A stretch of DNA of 64,000 nucleotides from DASZUK01 sp035547695 (GTDB lineage: Bacteria; Actinomycetota; Acidimicrobiia; Acidimicrobiales; RAAP-2). A program made the translations under genes and the position numbers. The DNA is taken from positions 213,179-277,178 of the forward strand of contig DASZUK010000062.1 of the NCBI GenBank assembly GCA_035547695.1. Direction: 5' to 3'. This document shows, in pieces, positions 1-6,754 of this stretch (the first letter of the stretch is position 1; the number at the start of each line of letters is the position of its first letter). The notes beneath the pieces were generated by a model. That model had not been told where the DNA came from and did no database searches. It saw nothing but the letters and a program-made list of their open reading frames with translations.

Positions 1-1
1 G

Positions 2-937
2 ATGGTGCCCGAGCAGTCCGCCCGGCCGGACGTGCTGCCGACGGACCGGCTGCAGCGCAACGGCATGTGCGTGCCGGCGTTGCGGTCCACACTGCGCCGC
101 ATCGACGACCTCCGCAACGCCGTCTCGGTGGCCGTGCTGTGGGCGCTGGTGGTCGCGGTGGTGGGGGCAGCCGTCTGGGTGGACAACCCCATCGTGTACG
201 TGGCCGCGTTCGTGGCCATGGGCCCGCTGTACGTCCGGTTCGCCATCCTGATGCACGAGGCCGCCCACAAGCTGCTGTTCACCAACAAGCGGGTGAACGA
301 CTGGGTGGGCACCTGGCTGGTCGCCTACCCGGCGTTCGTCCCCATCGGCCTGTACCGCCGCGGCCACTTCGCCCACCACCGGGCCGAGTTCGGTCCCGAC
401 GACCCCGACCTGGCCTTCTACGGCGGCTACCCCTGCGACCGCGCCACCCTCCGCCGCCGGCTGGTCCGCGACGCCGTCGGCATCTCCGGCTGGAAGAACT
501 TCGCACCGCTCCTCAAGGCCGTCCGGCCCCGCCGGTCCCGCCGGCTGGCCCTCTCCATCTTCGGCGTCCAGGCCGTGCTGTGGGCGGCGTCGTGGGCGGC
601 CACCGGCCGGTGGTGGATCTACCCGCTGCTGTGGTGGCTGCCGTGGATGACGCAGTGGCGGGTGCTGAACCGGCTGCGGTCCATCGCCGAGCACGGCGGC
701 CTCCACGCCGGCGACGACCGCCGGGTGACCACCCACAACGTCCGGCAGACCTGGCCGGCCCGGCTGTGGCTGGTGCCGTACCACACCGGCTGGCACCTGG
801 CCCACCACGTCGACATGGGCATCCCCTGGCGCAACCTGCCCCGGTTCCACGCCGAGCTGGTCCGCGCCGGGTACGTCACCGGCGGCCTCACCTACCCCAA
901 CTACCGGTCCCTCTGGAAGGCCCTGGCCTCCGCCTGA
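2..937 (+). CDS. Fatty acid desaturase family protein (5' end may lie outside the window)
   Basis: Membrane di-iron desaturase or hydroxylase. The histidine boxes are HEAAH (about residues 85-89), GHFAHH (121-126) and HLAHH (265-269), with a further H231/H235 pair. This spacing fits the fatty-acid desaturase/carotene hydroxylase superfamily. Hydrophobic segments lie at about 43-80 and 185-215. An ATG is present at base 2, so the N-terminus is either complete or slightly truncated by the window edge. Substrate (acyl lipid or carotenoid) cannot be decided. The stop codon opens a 9-bp repeat present three times. Confidence 0.85.
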   Translation: MVPEQSARPDVLPTDRLQRNGMCVPALRSTLRRIDDLRNAVSVAVLWALVVAVVGAAVWVDNPIVYVAAFVAMGPLYVRFAILMHEAAHKLLFTNKRVNDWVGTWLVAYPAFVPIGLYRRGHFAHHRAEFGPDDPDLAFYGGYPCDRATLRRRLVRDAVGISGWKNFAPLLKAVRPRRSRRLALSIFGVQAVLWAASWAATGRWWIYPLLWWLPWMTQWRVLNRLRSIAEHGGLHAGDDRRVTTHNVRQTWPARLWLVPYHTGWHLAHHVDMGIPWRNLPRFHAELVRAGYVTGGLTYPNYRSLWKALASA

Positions 938-961
938 CCAGGCTGACCAGGCTGACCAGGC
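935..961. repeat. Three tandem copies of a 9-bp unit that includes the desaturase stop codon
   Basis: The unit TGACCAGGC occurs at 935, 944 and 953. The first copy contains the stop codon of the desaturase gene. The array fills the short gap to the convergent sigma factor gene. Confidence 0.9.
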
Positions 962-964
962 CGA

Positions 965-1711
965 TCAGGCGTCCTCGGCGAACTCCTTGCGCAGCCGCTC
1001 CAGGCTGGCCGCCAGCAGCCGGGACACGTGCATCTGGCTGACCCCGATCCGGCTGGCGATCTCGGACTGGGTGAGGCCGTCGGCGAACCGCAGCCGCAGG
1101 ATGGTCTGCTCCCGCGGGGCCAGCCGGGCCATGGCGGGGGCCAGGATGGACCGGTCGTCGACGTTGCCGAACATGGCGTCCTCCCCGCCGATCCGCTCCG
1201 CCAGGGTCTCCTCCTGGCGGTCCTGGGCGTCGATGGACGAGGTCCGGTAGCCCTGGCCGGCTTCCAGGGCCTCCAGCACCGCCTCTTCGCTGGCCCCGGT
1301 GGCCTCGGCCAGCTCGGCCACCGTGGGGGACCGGCCCAGCTCCTGGGACAGCGAGCTGACCGTCTGGCCGAGCTCCAGGTACAGCTCCTGAATTCGCCGC
1401 GGCGCCCGCACCGCCCAGCCCTTGTCGCGGAAATGCCGTTTCAGCTCGCCGAGGACGGTGCGGGTGGCGAAGGTGCTGAACTCCACCCCACGCTCGGGAT
1501 CGAACCGGTCCACCGACTTGACGATGGCCAGCGACGCCACCTGCACCAGGTCGTCGTAGGGCTCCCCGCGGTTCACGAACCGGCGGGCCAGTTGGTGGGC
1601 CAGGCCGAGATGTGCGGTGACCAGCTCGTCCCGCAGTACCGGATCGCGGGAGGTGGCGAACTCGGCGAACTTCGCCCGTGTCTTCTGGCTGGATCGATCC
1701 GAGTCCACCAT
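965..1711 (-). CDS. SigF/SigB-type RNA polymerase sigma factor
   Basis: Group 3 sigma factor of 248 residues. Region 2 is at about 30-105 (DLVQVASLAIVKSVDRFDP), region 3 at about 110-175, and region 4 with its helix-turn-helix at about 195-245 (LTQSEIASRIGVSQMHVSRL). It would direct core polymerase to stress or development promoters. It is the last gene of a minus-strand operon, 13 bases after an anti-sigma-like ATPase and STAS gene, the usual arrangement for partner-switched sigma factors of the SigB/SigF group. The exact regulon cannot be inferred here. Confidence 0.93.
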   Translation of the reverse strand: MVDSDRSSQKTRAKFAEFATSRDPVLRDELVTAHLGLAHQLARRFVNRGEPYDDLVQVASLAIVKSVDRFDPERGVEFSTFATRTVLGELKRHFRDKGWAVRAPRRIQELYLELGQTVSSLSQELGRSPTVAELAEATGASEEAVLEALEAGQGYRTSSIDAQDRQEETLAERIGGEDAMFGNVDDRSILAPAMARLAPREQTILRLRFADGLTQSEIASRIGVSQMHVSRLLAASLERLRKEFAEDA

Positions 1712-1724
1712 CAGCCGCGGACGG

Positions 1725-2162
1725 TCACCGCGCGGACCGCGCCCGCCGCTTGCGGAGCCAGGCCGTCGAGCCCCGGCCGTCGCCGTCGCGGCCGTGCTCG
1801 TCCACGAGGGCGTCCAGGATGCGCAGGGACAGCTCGTCCCCGCCCCGTTCCCTGGGGTTGCCCGCGTTGCCCGGCGCGTTGCCCGCCTCCTCCGGCTCGA
1901 AGGTGCAGGTGATGGTCACCGCGTCGTCGGTCCGCCGGTACACGAACTGCAACCGGCCGTTGTCCTCCGGGCCCACCAGGGACAGGCACAGCTCCTCGAC
2001 GGCCAGCCGCAGGTCCTCGATCTCCTCCACCCCGAACCCGGCCCGTGACGCCACCGTGGCGGCGGTCAGCCGGGCCAGCACCACGAGGTCGGCCTTGACC
2101 GGGATGGACAGCTCGACCACGTCCCCGCCGGTCGCCGGCGGCGACGTCCCGTTGTCGGTCAC
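1725..2162 (-). CDS. RsbW-like anti-sigma factor (HATPase family, degenerate N-box)
   Basis: Small GHKL-fold protein of 145 residues expected to bind the adjacent sigma factor and be antagonised by the STAS protein. The segment EDLRLAVEELCLSL aligns with the N-box helix, but the usual Mg-binding Asn is not in its expected place, so kinase activity is uncertain. The GTG start overlaps the STAS stop as GTGA, indicating translational coupling. The C-terminus is rich in Gly, Asp and Arg and looks disordered. The function rests mainly on gene context. Confidence 0.78.
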   Translation of the reverse strand: MTDNGTSPPATGGDVVELSIPVKADLVVLARLTAATVASRAGFGVEEIEDLRLAVEELCLSLVGPEDNGRLQFVYRRTDDAVTITCTFEPEEAGNAPGNAGNPRERGGDELSLRILDALVDEHGRDGDGRGSTAWLRKRRARSAR

Positions 2163-2497
2163 CGGCGGGCCTCGTCGACCGAACCGTAGATGGTGAACAC
2201 CTCGGTGAGCCCGGTGATCTCGAACACCTTCAGGATCCTGGGCTCGGACATCACCAGCCGCAGGTCCCCGCCGGCCTCCCGGCAGCGCTTCAGGGCGCCG
2301 ACCAAGACGCCGAGGGCGGTGGAGTCGAGGAAGGTGACGTCCAGCAGGTTGACCGCCACCGTCGAGCTGCCCGACGCCACCCGGGCCTGCAGGCGGTCCC
2401 GCAACTGCGGCGCCGTCGCCACGTCGATCTCACCGACCACCGACACCACCGGCACCGTGCCGCCGTCGTCCTCGGTGATCTCGAAGGCCTGGTCCAT
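2159..2497 (-). CDS. STAS-domain anti-anti-sigma factor (RsbV/SpoIIAA family)
   Basis: A 112-residue single STAS domain. The phosphorylatable motif VTFLDSTALGVL places the regulatory serine at residue 59. When dephosphorylated, such proteins bind the anti-sigma ATPase and free the sigma factor. The frame remains open far upstream, but the ATG at 2497 is chosen because GAGAGGAG lies about 9 bases before it and the family begins here. It is the first gene of the STAS-ATPase-sigma operon. Confidence 0.92.
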   Translation of the reverse strand: MDQAFEITEDDGGTVPVVSVVGEIDVATAPQLRDRLQARVASGSSTVAVNLLDVTFLDSTALGVLVGALKRCREAGGDLRLVMSEPRILKVFEITGLTEVFTIYGSVDEARR

Positions 2498-2672
2498 GTC
2501 CTGCCGCTCCTCTCGACGTGCCGCCGTGCGCTCGATGGGCCGCCCGGGCCCGGCTGCCGAGCCGTCGGCCGGCGTGCCACGCAGTCTATTTTTGCAACCG
2601 CTATTGCCATCACTGCGTGCCGAGGGTTCTACCCGATCGGCCCGCCGGCCACACCTGTCGCCCTGTCGCCCG

Positions 2673-3044
2673 CTACCGGCCCGGCAGGTCGAGGGTGAAC
2701 CAGACTTCCTTGCCGGCCCCCTCCGGGTCGGTCCCCCAGTCGGTGGCCAGGGAGGCCACGATGGCCATCCCCCGGCCGTGCTCCTGCTCCGCGCTGGGGG
2801 CCAGCACCTTCGGGGTGGCCGGGCTGGGATCGCCGACGACCACCCGCAGGGACGTGTCGCCGAGCTCGGCACTGAGCACGAACCGGCCGCCGCCGTGCAC
2901 CACCGCGTTGGTCACCAGCTCGTCGGTCAGCAGGACCGCCACGTCGCGGGCCTCGGCCGACTGTCCCGACATCACCGAGCGGACCAGGGCGCGGGCATCC
3001 CGGACGTTGCTTGCGTCGCCGACCAACCGCCTGTTCTCAGCCAC
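2673..3044 (-). CDS. RsbW-like serine kinase/ATP-binding protein with intact N-box
   Basis: HATPase_c_2 protein of 123 residues. The N-box LLTDELVTNAVVHG is canonical and a G-box-like segment (GRGMAIVASLATDWG) follows. It could be the kinase that phosphorylates the STAS protein downstream. The GTG at 3044 is chosen because GAGAGGGAT precedes it by about 8 bases; the frame stays open further upstream without family similarity. The gene lies 175 bases upstream of the STAS gene on the same strand, so it may have its own promoter. Confidence 0.85.
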   Translation of the reverse strand: MAENRRLVGDASNVRDARALVRSVMSGQSAEARDVAVLLTDELVTNAVVHGGGRFVLSAELGDTSLRVVVGDPSPATPKVLAPSAEQEHGRGMAIVASLATDWGTDPEGAGKEVWFTLDLPGR

Positions 3045-3141
3045 CCAAACCGATCCCTCTCGGCCCGAACGGTCTCCTCGACGACACCGACGACACCGAT
3101 GCTCGGGGCCATGGTACCGAGAGCGCGCCGCAACGCCGGTA

Positions 3142-3156
3142 TCACTGCTGTAGTGA
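3142..3156. promoter_or_regulatory. Small inverted repeat TCACT-N5-AGTGA upstream of the anti-sigma-like kinase gene
   Basis: Perfect 5-bp arms separated by GCTGT, about 100 bases upstream of the GTG start of the kinase gene. It could be an operator, but short palindromes also arise by chance. Confidence 0.25.
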
Positions 3157-3230
3157 CGGCATACCTGCCCGCGTTCGGCACCGTTCAAACCACCGTACGG
3201 AAAGCGCCGCGCCGGTCGCCGGGTGGACCG

Positions 3231-3689
3231 TCAGAGCCGGAGGGGCCGGATCGGGGCCGCGATCAGCGTCGGGTCCGACCGCCAGTCCACGCCGGGCACG
3301 TCGACGTACAGCTCGATCTCGTTGCCGTCCGGGTCCTCGACGTACACGCTGTGCGTCACCAGGTGGTCCGACGCCCCGACCACGGTGGCTCCGGCCGCCT
3401 GCACCCGGCGCAGCGCTTCGCGGAGATCGTCGTCGTCGTCACCCACCTTCAAGCCGAAGTGGTACAGCCCCACCCGCCGCCCCGCCGGGACGGCCTGGGC
3501 GTCGGCGCCGACCTCGATCAGCAGCAGCTCGTGGTGGGTGCGACCGCCCGAGAACGCCGCGACGCCCACCGGGGCCTCTCCCGGGCCGGGGATGATCTGC
3601 CGCCACCCCAGCACGTCCCGGTAGAAGTCGGCCGACCGCCGGACGTCGCGGATGTACAGCACCAGATGCCCCAGTTCTTTCACTGCCAT
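3231..3689 (-). CDS. VOC-family (glyoxalase/dioxygenase-like) protein
   Basis: A 152-residue vicinal oxygen chelate protein. It opens with the typical strand GHLVLYIRDVRRSADFYRDVLG, contains H-rich metal-site positions (LYHFGLKV), and ends with the family signature VYVEDPDGNEIELYVD. Metal ligands are plausibly H8, E58, H77 and E127. The start ATG is preceded by GGAGGGAC. It overlaps the end of the upstream acyltransferase gene by 10 bases, so the two are probably co-translated. The reaction is unknown; family members include glyoxalases, ring-cleavage dioxygenases and antibiotic-binding proteins. Confidence 0.85.
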   Translation of the reverse strand: MAVKELGHLVLYIRDVRRSADFYRDVLGWRQIIPGPGEAPVGVAAFSGGRTHHELLLIEVGADAQAVPAGRRVGLYHFGLKVGDDDDDLREALRRVQAAGATVVGASDHLVTHSVYVEDPDGNEIELYVDVPGVDWRSDPTLIAAPIRPLRL

Positions 3690-5182
3690 GGTCCCTCCTC
3701 GGTGCTCTCTGCCCGGTCTACCCGTACCGCGGTGGGTGGCATGCCGGGGCCCAGGTGCAGCGGCATGGCCACCGGCTCGGGGTCGATGCCGGCGGCGGAC
3801 AGCAGCTCCTCCAGGGCAGCCGGCACCGCCGCGGCGACGTCCCACAGCCGTGGCACCGCCCGGGCGCAGGAGATGAGGCCCCAGTACAGGGCACCCCGGT
3901 AGCTCATGATGGTGATGTTCAGCCCCATGCCGTCCATCACCGGCCCCAGGGGGAAGCCGGCCAGCATCTGGGCACCACCGAGGTACAGCGGGAAGTCCGG
4001 GCCGGGCACGTTGGAGATGACCAGGTTGGCGATGGGCCGGTGGCGGCCGGCCAGGCGCATCCCCGTGTACAGCCGGGCGGCCAGGGCGAAGGTGTTCGGG
4101 GTGCCGTACTCGGCCCAGTTCTGCAGGGTGGTGGCCCCCAGGGCGCGGTGCTCGGTCTTGGCCCCTTCGGTGCCCTGGTGGATCAGTTGCAGCCGCACCA
4201 GCGGGTCCGGCTCGTGGGCCGGCAACTGGATGAACATGGCCGACACCTTGTTGGCGCCCTTCACCGCTCCCTCGTCCGGGGTCACCGCCACCGGCACCAC
4301 CGCCACCAGCGGGTGCTCCGGCAGCTCGTCGCCGGCCAGCAGGTAGCTCCGGAGGGCGCCGGTGCAGACGGCCAGCACCACGTCGTTCACCGTGGTCCCC
4401 CGGGCGTTCTTCAGCTTCTTCACGTCCGCCAGGCTGGCCGCGGCGAACGCCACCCGGCGGCGGCCGCTGATGGCCACGTTGATCGACGTCCGCGGCGCGG
4501 TCAGCGGCAGCGCGGCCTTGCCGCCGACGTCGTGGCTCTCCCGCCGCACCCGGCAGACCCCCAGCAGGGCCTGGCCGGTCCGCCACATCGTCCCGACCAT
4601 CTCCACCGGCCGCACCGCCCGGGCCAGCACGGCCTGGGCGACCAGCTCGGCCTCCGACGGGACCCGCCCGGCCGCCGGTGCCGCCGGTGCCGCCGGCTCC
4701 GGCACCACGTCGAGCAGGACACCGAGCAGCTCCGCGCCGGACACCCCGTCGATGGCGCTGTGGTGCACCTTGGCCACCACGGCGACGTTGCCGCCCTCCA
4801 GCCCCTCCACCACCCACATCTCCCACAGCGGCCGGTCCCGGTGGAGCTGCCGGCTGTTGACGTCGGCGGCGAACTCGGCCAGCTCCCGCATGCCCCCCGG
4901 ACGCGGCAGCGCGGTCCGACGGAGGTGGTTGTCGATCTCGAAGTCGGGGTCGTCCACCCACACCGGGTGGCCCAGCCGCAGCGGCACCTCCACCAGCCGG
5001 CGCCGGAACACCGGGGCCAGCGGGATGCGGTCGTCGATGTGCCGGCGCAGCCGCCGGAACGAGTAGCCGCCGGGAACGGTGGACGGGTCGAGCACCCCCA
5101 CCATGGACACGTGCATGTGCAGGGTCGGCGTCTCCAGGTACAAGAAGCTGGCGTCCAGTCCGGTCAGTCGCTCCGTGGTCAT
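3680..5182 (-). CDS. Wax ester synthase/diacylglycerol acyltransferase (WS/DGAT)
   Basis: A 500-residue bifunctional acyltransferase that esterifies long-chain acyl-CoA to diacylglycerol or fatty alcohol for storage lipid. The catalytic HHxxxDG motif is HHSAIDG at residues 140-146. The conserved opening (LTGLDASFLYLETP) and the late block NVPGP are present. Actinobacteria commonly hold many paralogs, so the true substrate is unknown. The start at 5182 has purine-rich GGGGAGG-type sequence upstream. It is transcribed with the VOC gene. Confidence 0.92.
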   Translation of the reverse strand: MTTERLTGLDASFLYLETPTLHMHVSMVGVLDPSTVPGGYSFRRLRRHIDDRIPLAPVFRRRLVEVPLRLGHPVWVDDPDFEIDNHLRRTALPRPGGMRELAEFAADVNSRQLHRDRPLWEMWVVEGLEGGNVAVVAKVHHSAIDGVSGAELLGVLLDVVPEPAAPAAPAAGRVPSEAELVAQAVLARAVRPVEMVGTMWRTGQALLGVCRVRRESHDVGGKAALPLTAPRTSINVAISGRRRVAFAAASLADVKKLKNARGTTVNDVVLAVCTGALRSYLLAGDELPEHPLVAVVPVAVTPDEGAVKGANKVSAMFIQLPAHEPDPLVRLQLIHQGTEGAKTEHRALGATTLQNWAEYGTPNTFALAARLYTGMRLAGRHRPIANLVISNVPGPDFPLYLGGAQMLAGFPLGPVMDGMGLNITIMSYRGALYWGLISCARAVPRLWDVAAAVPAALEELLSAAGIDPEPVAMPLHLGPGMPPTAVRVDRAESTEEGPWQ

Positions 5183-5263
5183 CTCCGTCCCCTGTGCCTC
5201 CCCTGTCCCCTCTGCCGTGGAGCACCCTCCTCAACCGTCCCACCTGGGCCGGCGCCGGGCAAC

Positions 5264-5402
5264 CCCCTGCGGACCCGCCGGGCAGGTGGGGGCCGGCTCG
5301 CCGGGCAGGTGGGGCCGGGCGGGTGCGGGCCGACCCGCCGGGCAGGTGGGGCCGGGCGGGGTGCGGCCCGGCTCGGCGGGCAGGTGCGGGCCGGCCGCCG
5401 CC
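5264..5402. repeat. Degenerate GC-rich repeat (CGCCGGGCAGGTGGGGCCGG-type unit, about four copies)
   Basis: Units around a CCGGGCAGGTGGGG core recur at about 30-45 base intervals, with CGGGCGGG-type spacers between them. They fill the 237-base gap between the divergent WS/DGAT and esterase genes. No promoter hexamers are obvious inside it. Confidence 0.75.
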
Positions 5403-5419
5403 GGGGCGGTTGCGGGGCA

Positions 5420-6754
5420 ATGATGGGACGGATGCCGTACGCCTTCCTGGGGGTGACCCTGCTCGGCGCCCTGGCGGTGGTCAACGCCTACCGGCCGGTC
5501 CGCCGGGAGCCGATGACGGTGCCCAGCTTCTTCGCCGGCTGGATCGTCGGGGAGCTGCCCCTCCAGAACCTGACCTGGCAGATGGCCGCCACCGTGGTCT
5601 TCGGGGTGTTCGGGGCCTTCGCCGCCTGGCCCGGCTGGCTGGGGCTGGCGGTGGCCGTGGCCGGCTGGGCCGGCCTGGTGGGCCTGGCGGTCGCCGGACA
5701 GCGGGCCGGGCGGGTGGTGGCCGAGGCCCTGGGGCAGGCCACCGGCCGGCCGTTCCCCGCCGTGCCGGTCCCGCCGGCCCCGGCCTGGGGGCGGTGGTGG
5801 CAGCTCACCCGGGCCGTCCCGCTGCGGAGCCGGTCGGCCGAGCTGGTGAAGGACGTCGACTACTGGGGGGACGGCATCCACCGGCACCGCCTCGACGTCA
5901 TCCGTCCCCGGGACATCCGTCCCCGGGACCGGCCGGCCGCGGCCGACCGGGGGGCGCCCAGCGGCCCGGACGACCGCGGCCCGGGGACCGCCGGCCGGGG
6001 GGCGCCGGTGATGGTCTACGTCCACGGCGGCGCCTGGGTCATCGGGGACAAGCGGGAGCAGGGCAAGCCGATGCTGTACGAGCTGGTGGCCCGCGGCTGG
6101 GTGTGCGTGGCCGTCAACTACCGGCTCAGCCCCCGGGCCACCTGGCCGGACCACGTCGTCGACGTCAAGCGGGCGCTGGCCTGGGTGAAGGAGCACATCG
6201 CGGACTACGGCGGCGACCCCGGCTTCGTCGCCATCTCCGGCGGCTCCGCCGGCGGCCACCTGGCCGCCCTGGCCGCCCTGACCGCCGGCGACGCCACCTG
6301 GCAGCCCGGGTTCGAGGGCGCCGACACCGCCGTGGCCGCCTGCGTGCCGTGCTACGGCGTCATGGACATGACCGGCGACCGGTCCGGGTCCGGCAAGTAC
6401 GGCCCGGGGTTGCTGCGGCTGCTGGAGCGGCTGGTCATGAAGGCGTCCGCCGCCGACCACCCCGAGGTGTTCGAGGCGGCGTCGCCCACCCTGCGGGTCC
6501 ACGACGGGGCGCCGCCGTTCTTCGTCCTCCACGGCGCCAACGACACCCTCGTCCCGGTGGACGTGGCCCGGCAGTTCGTGGCCGCCCTCCGCCGGGTCAG
6601 CACCGCCCCGGTGGCCTACGCCGAGCTGCCGCTGGCCCAGCACGCCTTCGACGTCCTGGCCTCCCTGCGCTGCCAGGCCACCACCGCCGGGGTGGTGGCG
6701 TTCCTGGACGCCGTCCGGCTGTCAGCTCTCCGGGGCCAGCTCGACGGCGATTGA
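5420..6754 (+). CDS. Alpha/beta-hydrolase (carboxylesterase/HSL-like) with N-terminal membrane segment
   Basis: A 444-residue esterase-like hydrolase. The oxyanion motif is HGGAW, the nucleophile elbow GGSAGG supplies the Ser, an Asp lies in NDTLVP and the His in QHAFD, completing a catalytic triad. The N-terminal 120 residues hold two hydrophobic stretches, so it is probably membrane-associated. A charged low-complexity linker at about residues 160-195 (RPRDIRPRDRP onward) precedes the catalytic domain. Adjacent ATGs at 5420 and 5423 are both possible starts; no clear ribosome site is seen. Its 3' end overlaps the convergent valS by 33 bases. Confidence 0.85.
   Translation: MMGRMPYAFLGVTLLGALAVVNAYRPVRREPMTVPSFFAGWIVGELPLQNLTWQMAATVVFGVFGAFAAWPGWLGLAVAVAGWAGLVGLAVAGQRAGRVVAEALGQATGRPFPAVPVPPAPAWGRWWQLTRAVPLRSRSAELVKDVDYWGDGIHRHRLDVIRPRDIRPRDRPAAADRGAPSGPDDRGPGTAGRGAPVMVYVHGGAWVIGDKREQGKPMLYELVARGWVCVAVNYRLSPRATWPDHVVDVKRALAWVKEHIADYGGDPGFVAISGGSAGGHLAALAALTAGDATWQPGFEGADTAVAACVPCYGVMDMTGDRSGSGKYGPGLLRLLERLVMKASAADHPEVFEAASPTLRVHDGAPPFFVLHGANDTLVPVDVARQFVAALRRVSTAPVAYAELPLAQHAFDVLASLRCQATTAGVVAFLDAVRLSALRGQLDGD

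Noticed and set aside
2498..2672. SigF-type promoter (GGTTT-N16-GGGTA) upstream of the STAS gene
   Set aside because: GGTT and GGGTAG fragments exist in the AT-rich part, but not with correct spacing or order.
3690..5419. Minus-strand upstream extension of the VOC gene frame across the WS/DGAT gene
   Set aside because: Shadow frame of the WS/DGAT gene. The VOC protein starts at 3689 with a good ribosome site.
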